Shown here: one piece after another, positions 14,829-23,042 of the stretch
How positions within the stretch are numbered: the first letter of the stretch is position 1
Layout: each line of letters starts with the position of its first letter
From: Nonomuraea turkmeniaca
GTDB lineage: Bacteria; Actinomycetota; Actinomycetes; Streptosporangiales; Streptosporangiaceae
Direction of reading: 5' to 3'
DNA length: 42,825 nucleotides
Assembly: GCF_005889735.1 (NCBI RefSeq)
Contig: NZ_VCKY01000072.1
Span: forward strand, 1-42,825
Notes under the pieces: generated by a model
Seen by the model: the letters and a program-made list of their open reading frames with translations, nothing else
Databases searched by the model: none
Told to the model about the DNA's origin: nothing
Made by a program: the position numbers and the translations under genes

Positions 14829-16274
14829 CTATTGGCTCCGCGTCTGCTTGGCGACGGAGTCGTCCTTCTTGATGGCGTCGGCCTTCTTCTGCATGTTGGC
14901 GCAGAACTTCTCCGGGGTGATCCGCCCGGCCATGACCACGTTGATCTGCTCGGTGCCGTAGTCGAAGAGCTCCTTGTACCAGCCTTCGAAGCGGGCGTCG
15001 GTGATGATGTTCTCGCCGGCCGCGTCCTGCGCCTTGGCCGCGCTGATCAGTCCGGCGGGCAGGTCCACGCCCTCGGCGGCGCCGTTCACCACCGTGAGGT
15101 TCTTGGTCTTCTCGGTGAAGCCCCGCGCGCCTTCCTTGGAGAGCATGATGCGCAGGTACTCGAGGCCGCCCTGGGGGTTCTTGCCCTTGGCGGCGACGAC
15201 GAAGTTCTCGCCGACGCCGACCTGGATGGCGCCGTACGGCATCTTGTCGGCGGCCGTGACGTCAGGAATGGGGGCGATGGCGTATTGGAAGTCCAGCGGG
15301 ATGTCCTTGGTCATCTCGTTCTCGATCCAGGACCCGACCGGGTAGAACAGCAGCTCGTTCTGCAGGTGCTTGATCTGGGTCTGCGTGTGGTCGAGGCCAA
15401 AGTATGCCTTGTCGCCATATTTCGCCTGAACGTCGGCCCACACCGTGACCGCCTGCTTCACGGGCTCGGCGTTCCAGGCGTTGTCCACCAGGTTGTCGAT
15501 GTCGAGGATGATCTGGTTGCCACCGATCTTGGCGGCGGTGTAGAGCACGTTCCAGAGCTGGTAGTACGGGCCCTTCTGGCCGGGGTAGGCGAAGAGCAGG
15601 ATGCCGTCCTTCTTCGCCGCCTCCCCCAGGGCCGTGAACTCGGCCCACGTCTTCGGGACCGCCCATCCCCTGGACTCGAACAGTTTGGCGTTGTACCAGA
15701 GCGCGCGGTGGGACACGCTGTAGTTCAGCACCAGGTCCTTTCCGTCGATCTTGGCGTTGTCGAGCACGGCGGGCGTGACGGTGTCGCGGACCTTCTTGGC
15801 GGGCTCGTCCACCGACGGGGCGTCGAACAGCGGGGTAAGGTCCGCCAGGTGGCCCTCGGCGGCCAGCGCGACCAGGTCCATCGCCTCGGGGCCGGAGTTG
15901 TTGAGCACGTCGGGCGCGTCGTCGCCGATGAATCGGGGGCGGAGCTGGGTGCCGATCTGCTGGGTGGCGGTGTGCTTGATCGTCACACCGGGGAACGCCT
16001 TCTTGTAGAGCTCCTCGTGCAGGTCCTTCGCGTACGCGTCGCCGTACCCGCCGCTGAAGATGACCACTTCGAGCGGTTTCTTCGCGTCGACCCCGAAGGG
16101 GTTCTTCGGGTCGGCGGAGGCGGCGATCGAGGTCGCTGGTGCGGCCGTGGGATCGCCGCCCGTGCCGGCGGTGGCGCAGGCGCTCAGCAGGCCCGCGCCG
16201 GGGCCGGCCACGAACGCGGTCATGCCGATGCGGCGGAGCAGTTGGCGCCGTGTGATCTCGCCCGGGTGGGTCAT
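14829..16274 (-). CDS. ngcE: N-acetylglucosamine/diacetylchitobiose-type ABC substrate-binding lipoprotein (NgcE-like)
   Basis: A 481-residue secreted solute-binding protein. The N-terminus has a twin-arginine-like motif (ITRRQLLRRIG), a hydrophobic core and lipobox LLSAC, so it is probably a Tat-exported lipoprotein. The mature part begins NPFGVDAKKPLEVVIFSGGYGDAYA and contains TQLRPRFIGDDAPDVLNNSG, YPVGSWIENEM and GENFVVAAKGKNPQGGLEYLRIMLSKE, all closely matching my memory of Streptomyces NgcE. It captures chitin-derived GlcNAc/chitobiose for the NgcF-NgcG permease. No ATPase gene is present; a shared MsiK-type ATPase elsewhere is the usual actinomycete solution. The operator at 16289-16305 lies just upstream. 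Confidence 0.85.
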   Translation of the reverse strand: MTHPGEITRRQLLRRIGMTAFVAGPGAGLLSACATAGTGGDPTAAPATSIAASADPKNPFGVDAKKPLEVVIFSGGYGDAYAKDLHEELYKKAFPGVTIKHTATQQIGTQLRPRFIGDDAPDVLNNSGPEAMDLVALAAEGHLADLTPLFDAPSVDEPAKKVRDTVTPAVLDNAKIDGKDLVLNYSVSHRALWYNAKLFESRGWAVPKTWAEFTALGEAAKKDGILLFAYPGQKGPYYQLWNVLYTAAKIGGNQIILDIDNLVDNAWNAEPVKQAVTVWADVQAKYGDKAYFGLDHTQTQIKHLQNELLFYPVGSWIENEMTKDIPLDFQYAIAPIPDVTAADKMPYGAIQVGVGENFVVAAKGKNPQGGLEYLRIMLSKEGARGFTEKTKNLTVVNGAAEGVDLPAGLISAAKAQDAAGENIITDARFEGWYKELFDYGTEQINVVMAGRITPEKFCANMQKKADAIKKDDSVAKQTRSQ

Positions 16275-16288
16275 TGGGGGCTCCAGAA

Positions 16289-16305
16289 TTAGGAAAGTTT
16301 CCTAA
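16289..16305. promoter_or_regulatory. Operator upstream of ngcE (ROK-like inverted repeat)
   Basis: TTAGGAAA-G-TTTCCTAA, perfect 8-bp arms around one base, 15 bases upstream of the ngcE start codon. The form resembles operators of actinobacterial ROK-family sugar repressors. No ROK gene is in the window. Confidence 0.75.
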
Positions 16306-16484
16306 CGTTTGCCCGAAGGTACGAACGGCCGCCGACCTGCGTCAAGGGCCGCAATCGAGCCGTGACCCGGCCGTGACCCCTCGCGTCATGCCCGTGACCT
16401 GGGGGCAGACGACAGCATCGTCTACCTGGGCGAAGAGGGCAAGAGCACACGGACTTCACCAAGGCGGCCCGCTGCTCGTGAGCA

Positions 16485-16643
16485 TCAGTCCTCCCACCAG
16501 CCGCGCGGATCCGGGGCCGTGGACTTGGGCAGCGAGTCCGGCGGCACGTCGGGGTCCGCGCAGCGGCGTAACGCGTACCCCAGCAGCGGTCCGTACGAGG
16601 ATCCGTAGATCTCCTCGAACCGGCTCTCGGGATCGGCTCCCAT
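16485..16643 (-). pseudogene. N-terminal remnant of an ECF sigma factor
   Basis: A 52-residue frame beginning MGADPESRFEEIYGSSYGP followed by LLGYALRRCADP, which is the start of region 2 of actinobacterial ECF sigma-70 factors. It breaks off into unrelated sequence (DVPPDSLPKSTAPDPRGWWED) before regions 2.3-4. AGGAG lies upstream of ATG 16643, showing that this was a real gene start. No later sigma region is found in any frame downstream. It is probably a deletion remnant, less likely a small protein. The ~180 bases between it and the ngcE operator hold nothing I can identify. Confidence 0.6.
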
Positions 16644-16714
16644 CCGGTCTCCTAACTTGGGGTCATTGACACTCACCCCATGTCCGGAATGCCGGTCGCA
16701 TTACACGAGAGTCC

Positions 16715-17929
16715 TCAGCCGAAGTGGGCCCGGGTCTCGGCGAAGGCCTGGTCGGTGCCCTCCAATGCCTTCGCGACGTCGTCGTCCGTGTGCGCGGCCG
16801 ACATGAACCAGTTGTGCCACGGGTGCAGGTAGACGCCGTGCCGCAGGCAGGCGTCGCTCCAGTACATGGCGACGGACAGGTCGGCGTCGCCGTCGAAGCT
16901 GAGCCACGGGATCGTGACCGGCCCCGTCTGGTTCACCACGAAGCCGTGGGACTTGGCCTGCTCGTTCAGTCCCTCGCGCAGGAGCGTGCCCGCGCGTCCC
17001 ATGGTGGCGATGCCGTCCGTGTCGCGCAACGTCTCGATGGTGGCCTTGGCCGCCGCCATCGCGACCGCCGAGAACCAGAACGAGCCCGTCGAGTACAACG
17101 TCTGCGCCGGCCCGCGCAGCGCGTCGGTGCCGGTGACGGCGGCGATCGGGTAGCCGTTCGCCATGGCCTTGGACCAGGCGGTCAAGTCCGGGCGCACCCC
17201 GTAAGGCTCCCAGGAGCCGCGCAGGTCGATACGGAAACCGGCCCGCACGTCGTCGATCACCAGTGCCGCCCCCAGCCGATCGGCCAGGGCGCGGGCGCCG
17301 CGGGCGAAGGCCGGCTCGACCAGCTCCTGGTCCTCGAACGAGTCGTGCTTGAACGGCGTCACGATGATCGCCGCCACGTCGCCCTCCACGGTGGCCGCCG
17401 CGGCCTCCAGCGACTCAAGGGAGTTGTAGGTGAACTCGACCAGGTCGGCCCGCTCGTTCGGCGTCGTGCCCGCCAGGGAGGGCGTGCACCAGGGGTCGGC
17501 CCCGTGATAGGCGCCGTGGGCCATCAGCACCTTGGTCCGGCCGGTGGCGGCCCTGGCGACCATCAATGCCTGCGTGGTGGCGTCGGTGCCGTTCTTGGAG
17601 AACATCGCCCAGTCGGCGCTGGGGACGGTGTCGACGAGCAGCTCGGCCAGCTCCACCATGATCGCGCCGGGGCCGTTGAGGCAGTCGCCGAGTGCGGCCT
17701 GGCGGGCGGCGGCCTCTTCCACGCGCGGATGCCGGTGCCCGAGCACGATGGGTCCCCAGCTGCACATGAAGTCGATGTACTCGCGGCCGTCCACGTCCCA
17801 CTGCCGGCACCCTTCGCCGCGCTCGAAGAACTGCGGGAAGCCGGGGGCGAAGAGGGCGGCGTTGAGGTGCCCGTACATGCCGCCGGGGACGACCTTCGCG
17901 GCCCGCCGGCGGAGTTCGGCGTCGTTCAC
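16715..17929 (-). CDS. Class III aminotransferase (glutamate-1-semialdehyde aminomutase-like)
   Basis: A 404-residue PLP enzyme of the GSAM-like branch of class III aminotransferases. Seen: VVPGGMYGHLNAALFAPGFP, FMCSWGPIVLGHRHP, the phosphate-site region MFSKNGTDATTQALMVARAATGR, PLP-phenol Asp in LVIDDVRAGFR (DEVQTGF in most relatives), and Schiff-base Lys254 in AWSKAMANGYP. Haem-pathway HemL is unlikely because of the divergent motifs and the gene context. GTG 17929 overlaps the kinase stop by 4 bases (GTGA), so the two are translationally coupled. The substrate is unknown. Confidence 0.85.
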   Translation of the reverse strand: MNDAELRRRAAKVVPGGMYGHLNAALFAPGFPQFFERGEGCRQWDVDGREYIDFMCSWGPIVLGHRHPRVEEAAARQAALGDCLNGPGAIMVELAELLVDTVPSADWAMFSKNGTDATTQALMVARAATGRTKVLMAHGAYHGADPWCTPSLAGTTPNERADLVEFTYNSLESLEAAAATVEGDVAAIIVTPFKHDSFEDQELVEPAFARGARALADRLGAALVIDDVRAGFRIDLRGSWEPYGVRPDLTAWSKAMANGYPIAAVTGTDALRGPAQTLYSTGSFWFSAVAMAAAKATIETLRDTDGIATMGRAGTLLREGLNEQAKSHGFVVNQTGPVTIPWLSFDGDADLSVAMYWSDACLRHGVYLHPWHNWFMSAAHTDDDVAKALEGTDQAFAETRAHFG

Positions 17930-18843
17930 GTGAGCATCCTTAGGGTCGAGTCGAGGTCGGTGAGGCCGGCGTCCGAGCCGAGGCCGGTGGCGACGCGGGC
18001 GGCGGCGGCCGTGCCCCACCGGGCGGCCGTCAGGACGTCCTGATCGTGGAGCAGGCCGGTGAGGAAGCCCGCGCAGTACGCGTCGCCGCAACCTGTCGTG
18101 TCCACCACGTCCGTCTTGAGCGCGGGCACCCGCTCGGCTCCCTCGGAGGTGACCACCAGGCTGCCTTCCTCGCCGAGGGTGACGAGGACGCCGCGCGGTC
18201 CGTCGGCCAGCAGGGTCGCGGCCGCGCTCTCGACGTCCGTGGCTCCGGTCATGAGGAGGGCCTGGGACTCGTTCGGCAGGACGTAGTCCACGTGGGGGAG
18301 GAAGGCGCGGGCCATGCCCAGTAAGTCGGCCATCTCCGACAGGAGGTCCATGGTGACGAGGGTTCCGGCCGCTCGTACCTCGTCCAGGAGGGCGAAGAAC
18401 GCCGGATCCCCCAGGCCGAACGTGACGTCCATCCCGCCCAGGTGGATCGCCCGCGCGCCGCGCAGCACGGCGGCGTCCAGGTCGGCGTAGGTCACGGAGA
18501 GGTTCGCGCCCGGCACGTGGAAGCTGGGCCGACCGCCGTCGGGCCGGATGGGCAGGATCGAGGCGGCCGTCTGCTCCCCCGTCCTGCGGACCAGGCACGA
18601 GGTGTCCACTCCCCGTTTGGCCAGCACCATCAGCAGGAAGTCGCCGAGCTCGTCGTCACCGATGGCGCCCATCGTGACCACGTCGTTGCCCAGCTTGACC
18701 AGGTCGACCGCCGTGCCCGCGGCGGCGCCCGCGGCGGTGAGGCGGACCTGGTCGACCAGCACGGTGTCCTGGCCCTCGGGAATGTGATCGATGGGCCTGG
18801 CGAGGATGTCGACGATGTGGACGCCGACGGTGGCAACGGTCAT
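17926..18843 (-). CDS. PfkB-family sugar kinase
   Basis: A 305-residue ribokinase/PfkB-type kinase. N-terminal substrate lid and glycine pair: RLTAAGAAAGTAVDLVKLGNDVV. C-terminal signature: VVDTTGCGDAYCAGFLTGL, with the catalytic Asp in GCGD and the anion hole just before it. Length is typical. It phosphorylates a hydroxyl of a sugar or sugar-like substrate; the identity is not readable from sequence. It is the first gene of a two-gene operon with the class III aminotransferase and diverges from a TetR gene 47 bases away. Confidence 0.9.
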   Translation of the reverse strand: MTVATVGVHIVDILARPIDHIPEGQDTVLVDQVRLTAAGAAAGTAVDLVKLGNDVVTMGAIGDDELGDFLLMVLAKRGVDTSCLVRRTGEQTAASILPIRPDGGRPSFHVPGANLSVTYADLDAAVLRGARAIHLGGMDVTFGLGDPAFFALLDEVRAAGTLVTMDLLSEMADLLGMARAFLPHVDYVLPNESQALLMTGATDVESAAATLLADGPRGVLVTLGEEGSLVVTSEGAERVPALKTDVVDTTGCGDAYCAGFLTGLLHDQDVLTAARWGTAAAARVATGLGSDAGLTDLDSTLRMLT

Positions 18844-18844
18844 A

Positions 18845-18856
18845 GTCTAAATAGAC
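18845..18856. promoter_or_regulatory. Inverted repeat between the kinase and TetR genes
   Basis: GTCTA-AA-TAGAC, 5-bp arms, two bases upstream of the kinase start, in the 47-base divergent gap. Further GAC/GTC half-sites (AGACGTCC) lie next to it. A candidate operator for the adjacent TetR protein. Confidence 0.5.
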
Positions 18857-18890
18857 AGACGTCCGAATAAAAAGTCAATGGAGGCGACGG

Positions 18891-19475
18891 ATGCCGAAGA
18901 TCGTCGATCATGACGAGCGCAGGCGCGAGCTGTTGTCGGCGGCCCGCCGGGTGATCGTCAGGGACGGCATCGACGCCGCCACGACCAGGGCCATCGCCAA
19001 GGAGGCCGGGTACTCCAACGGCGTGCTGGCGCACTACTTCGCCGACAAGGACGAGATCCTGCTGTCGGCGCTGCGCGAGTCGCACCAGCGCATCAGGGCG
19101 CGGCTGGCGCGCAAGGTGGAGGGCGTGACAGGGCTTGCGGCCCTGCGCGAGCTGCTGCTGGACAACCTGCCGCTGGACGCCGAGCGAACCCAGGAGACCC
19201 GGCTGGAGGTGAGCTTCTGGAGCCGAAGCCTGGCCTCGGAGCGGCTGGCCGAGGTGCAGCGGACTGAGGCGGCCGAGCTTCGGGCCGCCGTACGCGAGCT
19301 GCTCGGTCAGGCCCGCGCGGCCGGCGAGCTGCGTGCGGACGACAACCTCGACGACCTGACCGAGCACCTGCTCGCCCTGGTCGACGGCCTGAGCCTGCAC
19401 CTGCTGCTCTACCCGGGCCGGCTGACCCGCGTCGACCTGGAGCGGCTCATGCTGCAGCAACTCGACCGGCTGTGA
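18891..19475 (+). CDS. TetR-family regulator (BetI-like C-terminal domain)
   Basis: A 194-residue repressor. The HTH is clear: RRELLSAARRVIVRDGIDAATTRAIAKEAGYSNGVLAHYFADKDEILLSAL. The C-terminal part (LDAERTQETRLEVSFWSRSLAS, then LLALVDGLSLHLLLYPGRLT) resembles the BetI/TetR_C_6 class that binds small ligands. ATG 18891 has GGAGG six bases upstream. It sits between the kinase-aminotransferase operon and the class II aldolase gene and probably controls both. Confidence 0.92.
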   Translation: MPKIVDHDERRRELLSAARRVIVRDGIDAATTRAIAKEAGYSNGVLAHYFADKDEILLSALRESHQRIRARLARKVEGVTGLAALRELLLDNLPLDAERTQETRLEVSFWSRSLASERLAEVQRTEAAELRAAVRELLGQARAAGELRADDNLDDLTEHLLALVDGLSLHLLLYPGRLTRVDLERLMLQQLDRL

Positions 19476-19555
19476 GGGCACGCCGCCGCCTGGCGAGGGA
19501 GTGCCATGAGCAGGGTGATTGCTGTATTTCGGACGACCGACTACATTCCCACCAT

Positions 19556-20188
19556 ATGAGCCTCCGCGAGCAGCTGTGCGAGTACGGCCGGCGCGCCGTC
19601 GAGCTCGGTCTGGTCATCGGCACCTCGGGCAACCTGAGCGTGCGCCAGGGCGACCTGGTCGCGGTGACGCCGTCGGGGGCGGCGCTCGACCGGCTCACCC
19701 CCGAGATGTGCCCGATCGTGGACGTCGAGGGCTACCTGGTGGAAGGCGAGCTGCAGCCGTCGAGTGAGACGCCCATGCATCTCGCCGTCTACGAGACCAC
19801 CGACGCGCAGGCCATCGTGCACACGCACTCGGTGTTCGGCACCGTCGTGGCGACCACGATGACCGAGCTGCCGCCGGTGCACTACAACGCGCTGCTGCTG
19901 GGCGGCGTGGTCAGGGTCGCCGAGTACGCCACGTACGGCACCCCTGAGCTGGCCGCCAACGTGCGGGCGGCGCTGACGGGCAAGCGGGCCGCCCTGATGG
20001 CCAACCACGGCGGGGTGACCATCGGGGCGACGCTGGAGGAGGCGTTCGAGGCCACCCGGCTGCTCGAGTGGCTCTGCGAGGTCTACGTCCGCGGCCTCGG
20101 CGTGGGCAAGCCGACCATCCTGACGGATGAGCAGCTGGCCGCGGTGGTCGAGCGCGCCTGCAACCCACCGCAGTTCCCCCGGCGTTAG
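19556..20188 (+). CDS. Class II aldolase/adducin family protein (fuculose-phosphate aldolase-like)
   Basis: A 210-residue Zn-dependent class II aldolase of the FucA/AraD fold. Motifs: GLVIGTSGNLSVRQGDLVAVTPSG (phosphate-binding loop), SSETPMHLAVYE (catalytic Glu), AIVHTHSVFGT (Zn ligands HTH) and LMANHGGVTIG (third His). It cleaves or epimerises a phosphorylated sugar. With the PfkB kinase nearby, a phosphorylate-then-cleave route is plausible. ATG 19556 starts the family consensus directly; upstream in-frame sequence is not conserved in style. It follows the TetR gene by 80 bases on the same strand. Confidence 0.88.
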   Translation: MSLREQLCEYGRRAVELGLVIGTSGNLSVRQGDLVAVTPSGAALDRLTPEMCPIVDVEGYLVEGELQPSSETPMHLAVYETTDAQAIVHTHSVFGTVVATTMTELPPVHYNALLLGGVVRVAEYATYGTPELAANVRAALTGKRAALMANHGGVTIGATLEEAFEATRLLEWLCEVYVRGLGVGKPTILTDEQLAAVVERACNPPQFPRR

Positions 20189-20215
20189 GCCGGGGCCGCA
20201 GGGCTGACCCGGCCT
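20187..20215. terminator. Hairpin between convergent genes
   Basis: AGGCCGGG (20187-20194) pairs with CCCGGCCT (20208-20215) around a 13-base loop, exactly between the stops of the aldolase and the DUF885 gene. No T-run; it could act as a bidirectional transcription barrier. Confidence 0.5.
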
Positions 20216-21804
20216 TACTCCGTTCGGCGGGCTCCTTCGCCATGTGCCGCCTTCTCCGCCAGGCCCAGCGGCAGGCCGCCGGAACCGGCGATCTTGTCGT
20301 GGAACTCCTTCAGCGAGCCCTGGAACGACGCGCGGATGCGGTCGATCTCGATGGCGCCGGTGAGATAGGAGGGCGCCTGCGTCGGCCACGCGCAGTAGCG
20401 GTTCACCTCGCCCTGGGCGGTGCCTGGCGACAGCGACGCCTTCGTCGCCATGAACGTCTCGGCCTCCTCGATCGACATGTCCTCGCAGTGCAGCGCCGTG
20501 TCCACGACGATCCTGGCGGCGCGGAAGATCCGGCAGTCCAGGTGCGCCAGCTCGGTGGCCGGGGTGTCGAAGTAGCCCTGCTCGTGCAGGAGCTTCTCGA
20601 CGTACAGGGCCCAGCCCTCGGTGAAGTACGAGGTGCGGAAGACCTTCCTGACCGTGCGCGGGTTGCCCGCCATGTACGACAGATGCCAGTGGTGCCCCGG
20701 ATAGGCCTCGTGGACGGCGATCGACGGCATCTGGGCCCGCGAGTTCGTCCGCAGGCGCTGGCGCACCTGCTCGGGCGTGAAGTCGTCCGGCGTGTACGGC
20801 ACGAAGAAGACGCCGGTCCGCGACCCCGCCAGCGGCGGCGGCGCCAGGTAGTGGGCGACGGACAGGATCGGCCGGGTGTACTCGGCGGACGGCAGCACGT
20901 GGCACTCCTCGCCGTCGGCGAACGTGACCAGGTCCCGCTCCCTGACGAACTCCCGTGCCCGCTGGGTCTCCGCCTCGTACTCGGCGCGCATGTCCGCCAA
21001 TGTCGGCGGATGGTCGTCCATGAGGGACTCCATCGCGGCCCGCCAGTCCTCGGTCCCGTTGACCCGGACCGCCACCTCACGCATCCTGGCGTCCAGCTCG
21101 GCCCACGCGACCGTGCCCTTCTCGTGCAGCTCGGCGGCGCCGTACCCGAGGAGCTCGCGCTCGCGCAGCAGCGTGGAGTAGAGCCGCTCCCCCATCCGCC
21201 AGGTGCCACCGCACTGGAAGGCCTCCAGGAACGCGACAAGCTGGTCGAACGCCTCGGCGGCCGGCTCGGCGGCCGCCGCCAGCTTGGCACGCAGCTCGGG
21301 GTCCTCGACCATGCCGGGGATCGTCCTGGTGAGGAAGTTGCGGCCGGTGCGGGCCTGGCCGAGCCCTCGCTGGACCAGCAGCGGCGCGGCCAGGTCGGGG
21401 TCCAGGTTCGCACGGCAGGCCGCCAGCACGCCGGGCACCTCCGCTAACCGGGAGATCGCGGCCGGCACCAGCTCGGACTCGGGCTTGAGCCGCCGCTGGA
21501 GCGGCGTGTACATGGAGTTGAAGATCGGCGAGAGGTAGGCCGCGGGGTCACGGCGCCACTCGGGCCAGGACGCCAGCGCGATGGAGCCTCGCAGCTGCGA
21601 GCAGACAAGGTCTCTGTCGATCGCGTCGTCGAGCGACGCGGACTCGGCCGCCGACAGGCGTTCGAGCCAGCGGGCCTGCTCCTGCTCACGGAGGGTGAAG
21701 GCAGAGGCGGTGAAATCGCCCAGGGTGTGATCGTAGCCCTCGGCTCCCAGGAAGCCGGCCACAACGGGGTGGTGGGAAAAGTACCACTTGAGAAACTCGT
21801 CCAC
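20215..21804 (-). CDS. DUF885 family protein (putative metallo-hydrolase)
   Basis: A 529-residue protein of the DUF885 family. The diagnostic motif is IAVHEAYPGHHWHLSYM, with HExxxGHH suggesting a metal-bound catalytic centre, followed by FRTSYFTEGWALYVEKLL (Glu third ligand). Members are thought to be zinc carboxypeptidase-like enzymes; the substrate is unknown. No signal peptide is visible, so it is probably cytoplasmic. The start is GTG 21804, chosen because TATGGT followed by exactly six bases precedes it, the layout of a leaderless transcript; no Shine-Dalgarno exists. It diverges from the DUF4032 gene with 22 bases between starts. Confidence 0.85.
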   Translation of the reverse strand: MDEFLKWYFSHHPVVAGFLGAEGYDHTLGDFTASAFTLREQEQARWLERLSAAESASLDDAIDRDLVCSQLRGSIALASWPEWRRDPAAYLSPIFNSMYTPLQRRLKPESELVPAAISRLAEVPGVLAACRANLDPDLAAPLLVQRGLGQARTGRNFLTRTIPGMVEDPELRAKLAAAAEPAAEAFDQLVAFLEAFQCGGTWRMGERLYSTLLRERELLGYGAAELHEKGTVAWAELDARMREVAVRVNGTEDWRAAMESLMDDHPPTLADMRAEYEAETQRAREFVRERDLVTFADGEECHVLPSAEYTRPILSVAHYLAPPPLAGSRTGVFFVPYTPDDFTPEQVRQRLRTNSRAQMPSIAVHEAYPGHHWHLSYMAGNPRTVRKVFRTSYFTEGWALYVEKLLHEQGYFDTPATELAHLDCRIFRAARIVVDTALHCEDMSIEEAETFMATKASLSPGTAQGEVNRYCAWPTQAPSYLTGAIEIDRIRASFQGSLKEFHDKIAGSGGLPLGLAEKAAHGEGARRTE

Positions 21805-21810
21805 CGGTGC

Positions 21811-21820
21811 ACCATATCCT
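21811..21820. promoter_or_regulatory. Overlapping bidirectional leaderless promoter
   Basis: ACCATATCCT carries two -10 hexamers that share the bases TA. TATCCT (21815-21820, plus) ends six bases before ATG 21827. TATGGT (21811-21816 on the minus strand) ends six bases before GTG 21804. Both match TANNNT-N6-start. Confidence 0.65.
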
Positions 21821-21826
21821 GAGCAA

Positions 21827-23035
21827 ATGCCCCTGCAGATGACTGGCGCGCTCGGCGACCCCGACCTCATTCGCCTCCCCTGGGACGTTCCACTCGAAGA
21901 CTGGCCGCAACATCACCTGGTCGATCTCCCGCGCGGCATCTCGCGGCACGTGGTGCGCTTCGCCCGGCTCTCGGGCAAGGTGTACGCGATCAAGGAGATC
22001 AGCGAGCGCTACGCCAAGCGCGAATACCAGTTGTTGTGGGACCTGGCCCGGCTCGACGCGCCCGCCGTGGAGCCGGTCGCGTACGTCACCGGCCGCGAGC
22101 ACGGGCTGGACGCGGCGCTGATCACCCGGCACCTGCAGTTCTCGCTGCCCTACCGTGCGGTCATGTCGGGCACGCTACGCCCCGACACGCTCACCCGGCT
22201 GCTCGACGCCCTGGCCGTGCTGCTGGTGCGGTTGCACCTGAACGGCTTCTACTGGGGCGACTGCTCGTTGTCCAACACGTTGTTCCGCAGGGACGCGGGG
22301 GCGTTCGCGGCGTACCTGGTGGACGCCGAGACCGGCGAGATGCACCCGATGATCAGCAACGGCCAGCGGCTGGCCGACATCGACGCCGCTCACACCAACA
22401 TCTTCGGTGAGATGCTCGACCTGGAGGCCGGCGAGCTGCTGCACCCGTCGATCGATCCCATGGAGACCGCCGAAGACGTCGTCGCCCGCTACCACCGGCT
22501 CTGGGACGAGATCAACGAGAGCGAGATCATCGAGGAGGTGGACTGGCACCGCGTGGAGCAGCGGATCAGGCGGCTCAACCTGCTGGGCTTCGACGTGGCC
22601 GAGATGATGGTGCGGCGCAAGGTCGGCACCGGCCGGCTCATCGTCCGGCCCAAGGTCGTCGACTCCGGCCACCATCAGCGGCGACTGCTCCGGCTGACCG
22701 GGCTCGACGTGGAGGAGAACCAGGCGCGGCGACTGCTCAATGACCTCGACGGGTTCCGGGTGGCCAAGGGGCTGCGGCACGAGGACGAGGCCATCGTGGC
22801 GCACAGGTGGCTGGCGGAGGTGTTCCAGCCGACGGTCGAGGCCATTCCCGCGGAGCTGCGCGGGAAGCTGGAGCCCGCGCAGTTGTTCCACGAGATACTC
22901 GACCACCGCTGGTACCTGTCGGAGCAGGCGGGCGCCGACGTCGGGCTGGCGGCGGCCGTGAAGTCGTACGTGGACAACGTGCTCGTCCACAAGCCCGACG
23001 AGAAGGCGCTGTTGCCGGAGGACGCCGCCCAGTAA
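21827..23035 (+). CDS. DUF4032 / lipopolysaccharide-kinase-like protein
   Basis: A 402-residue cytoplasmic protein. The N-terminal ~220 residues resemble an atypical kinase (Kdo/WaaP-like): GKVYAIKEISERYAKREYQLL carries a VAVK-like lysine, and LNGFYWGDCSLSNTLFRRD looks like a HGDxxxxN-type catalytic loop with the His replaced (GDCSLSN), followed by AYLVDAETGE (Asp for Mg). The C-terminal half (DHRWYLSEQAGADVGLAAAVKSYVDNVL) matches the DUF4032 region found in actinobacteria. Substrate and role are unknown. ATG 21827 fits a leaderless start; ATG 21839 is an alternative. The 3' end meets the convergent SDR gene after seven bases. Confidence 0.8.
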   Translation: MPLQMTGALGDPDLIRLPWDVPLEDWPQHHLVDLPRGISRHVVRFARLSGKVYAIKEISERYAKREYQLLWDLARLDAPAVEPVAYVTGREHGLDAALITRHLQFSLPYRAVMSGTLRPDTLTRLLDALAVLLVRLHLNGFYWGDCSLSNTLFRRDAGAFAAYLVDAETGEMHPMISNGQRLADIDAAHTNIFGEMLDLEAGELLHPSIDPMETAEDVVARYHRLWDEINESEIIEEVDWHRVEQRIRRLNLLGFDVAEMMVRRKVGTGRLIVRPKVVDSGHHQRRLLRLTGLDVEENQARRLLNDLDGFRVAKGLRHEDEAIVAHRWLAEVFQPTVEAIPAELRGKLEPAQLFHEILDHRWYLSEQAGADVGLAAAVKSYVDNVLVHKPDEKALLPEDAAQ

Positions 23036-23042
23036 GCCCCGT

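Noticed and set aside
16715..17929. HemL (haem biosynthesis glutamate-1-semialdehyde aminomutase)
   Set aside because: The PLP-site motifs diverge (IDDVRAGF), and coupling to a PfkB kinase and a TetR regulator points to catabolism.
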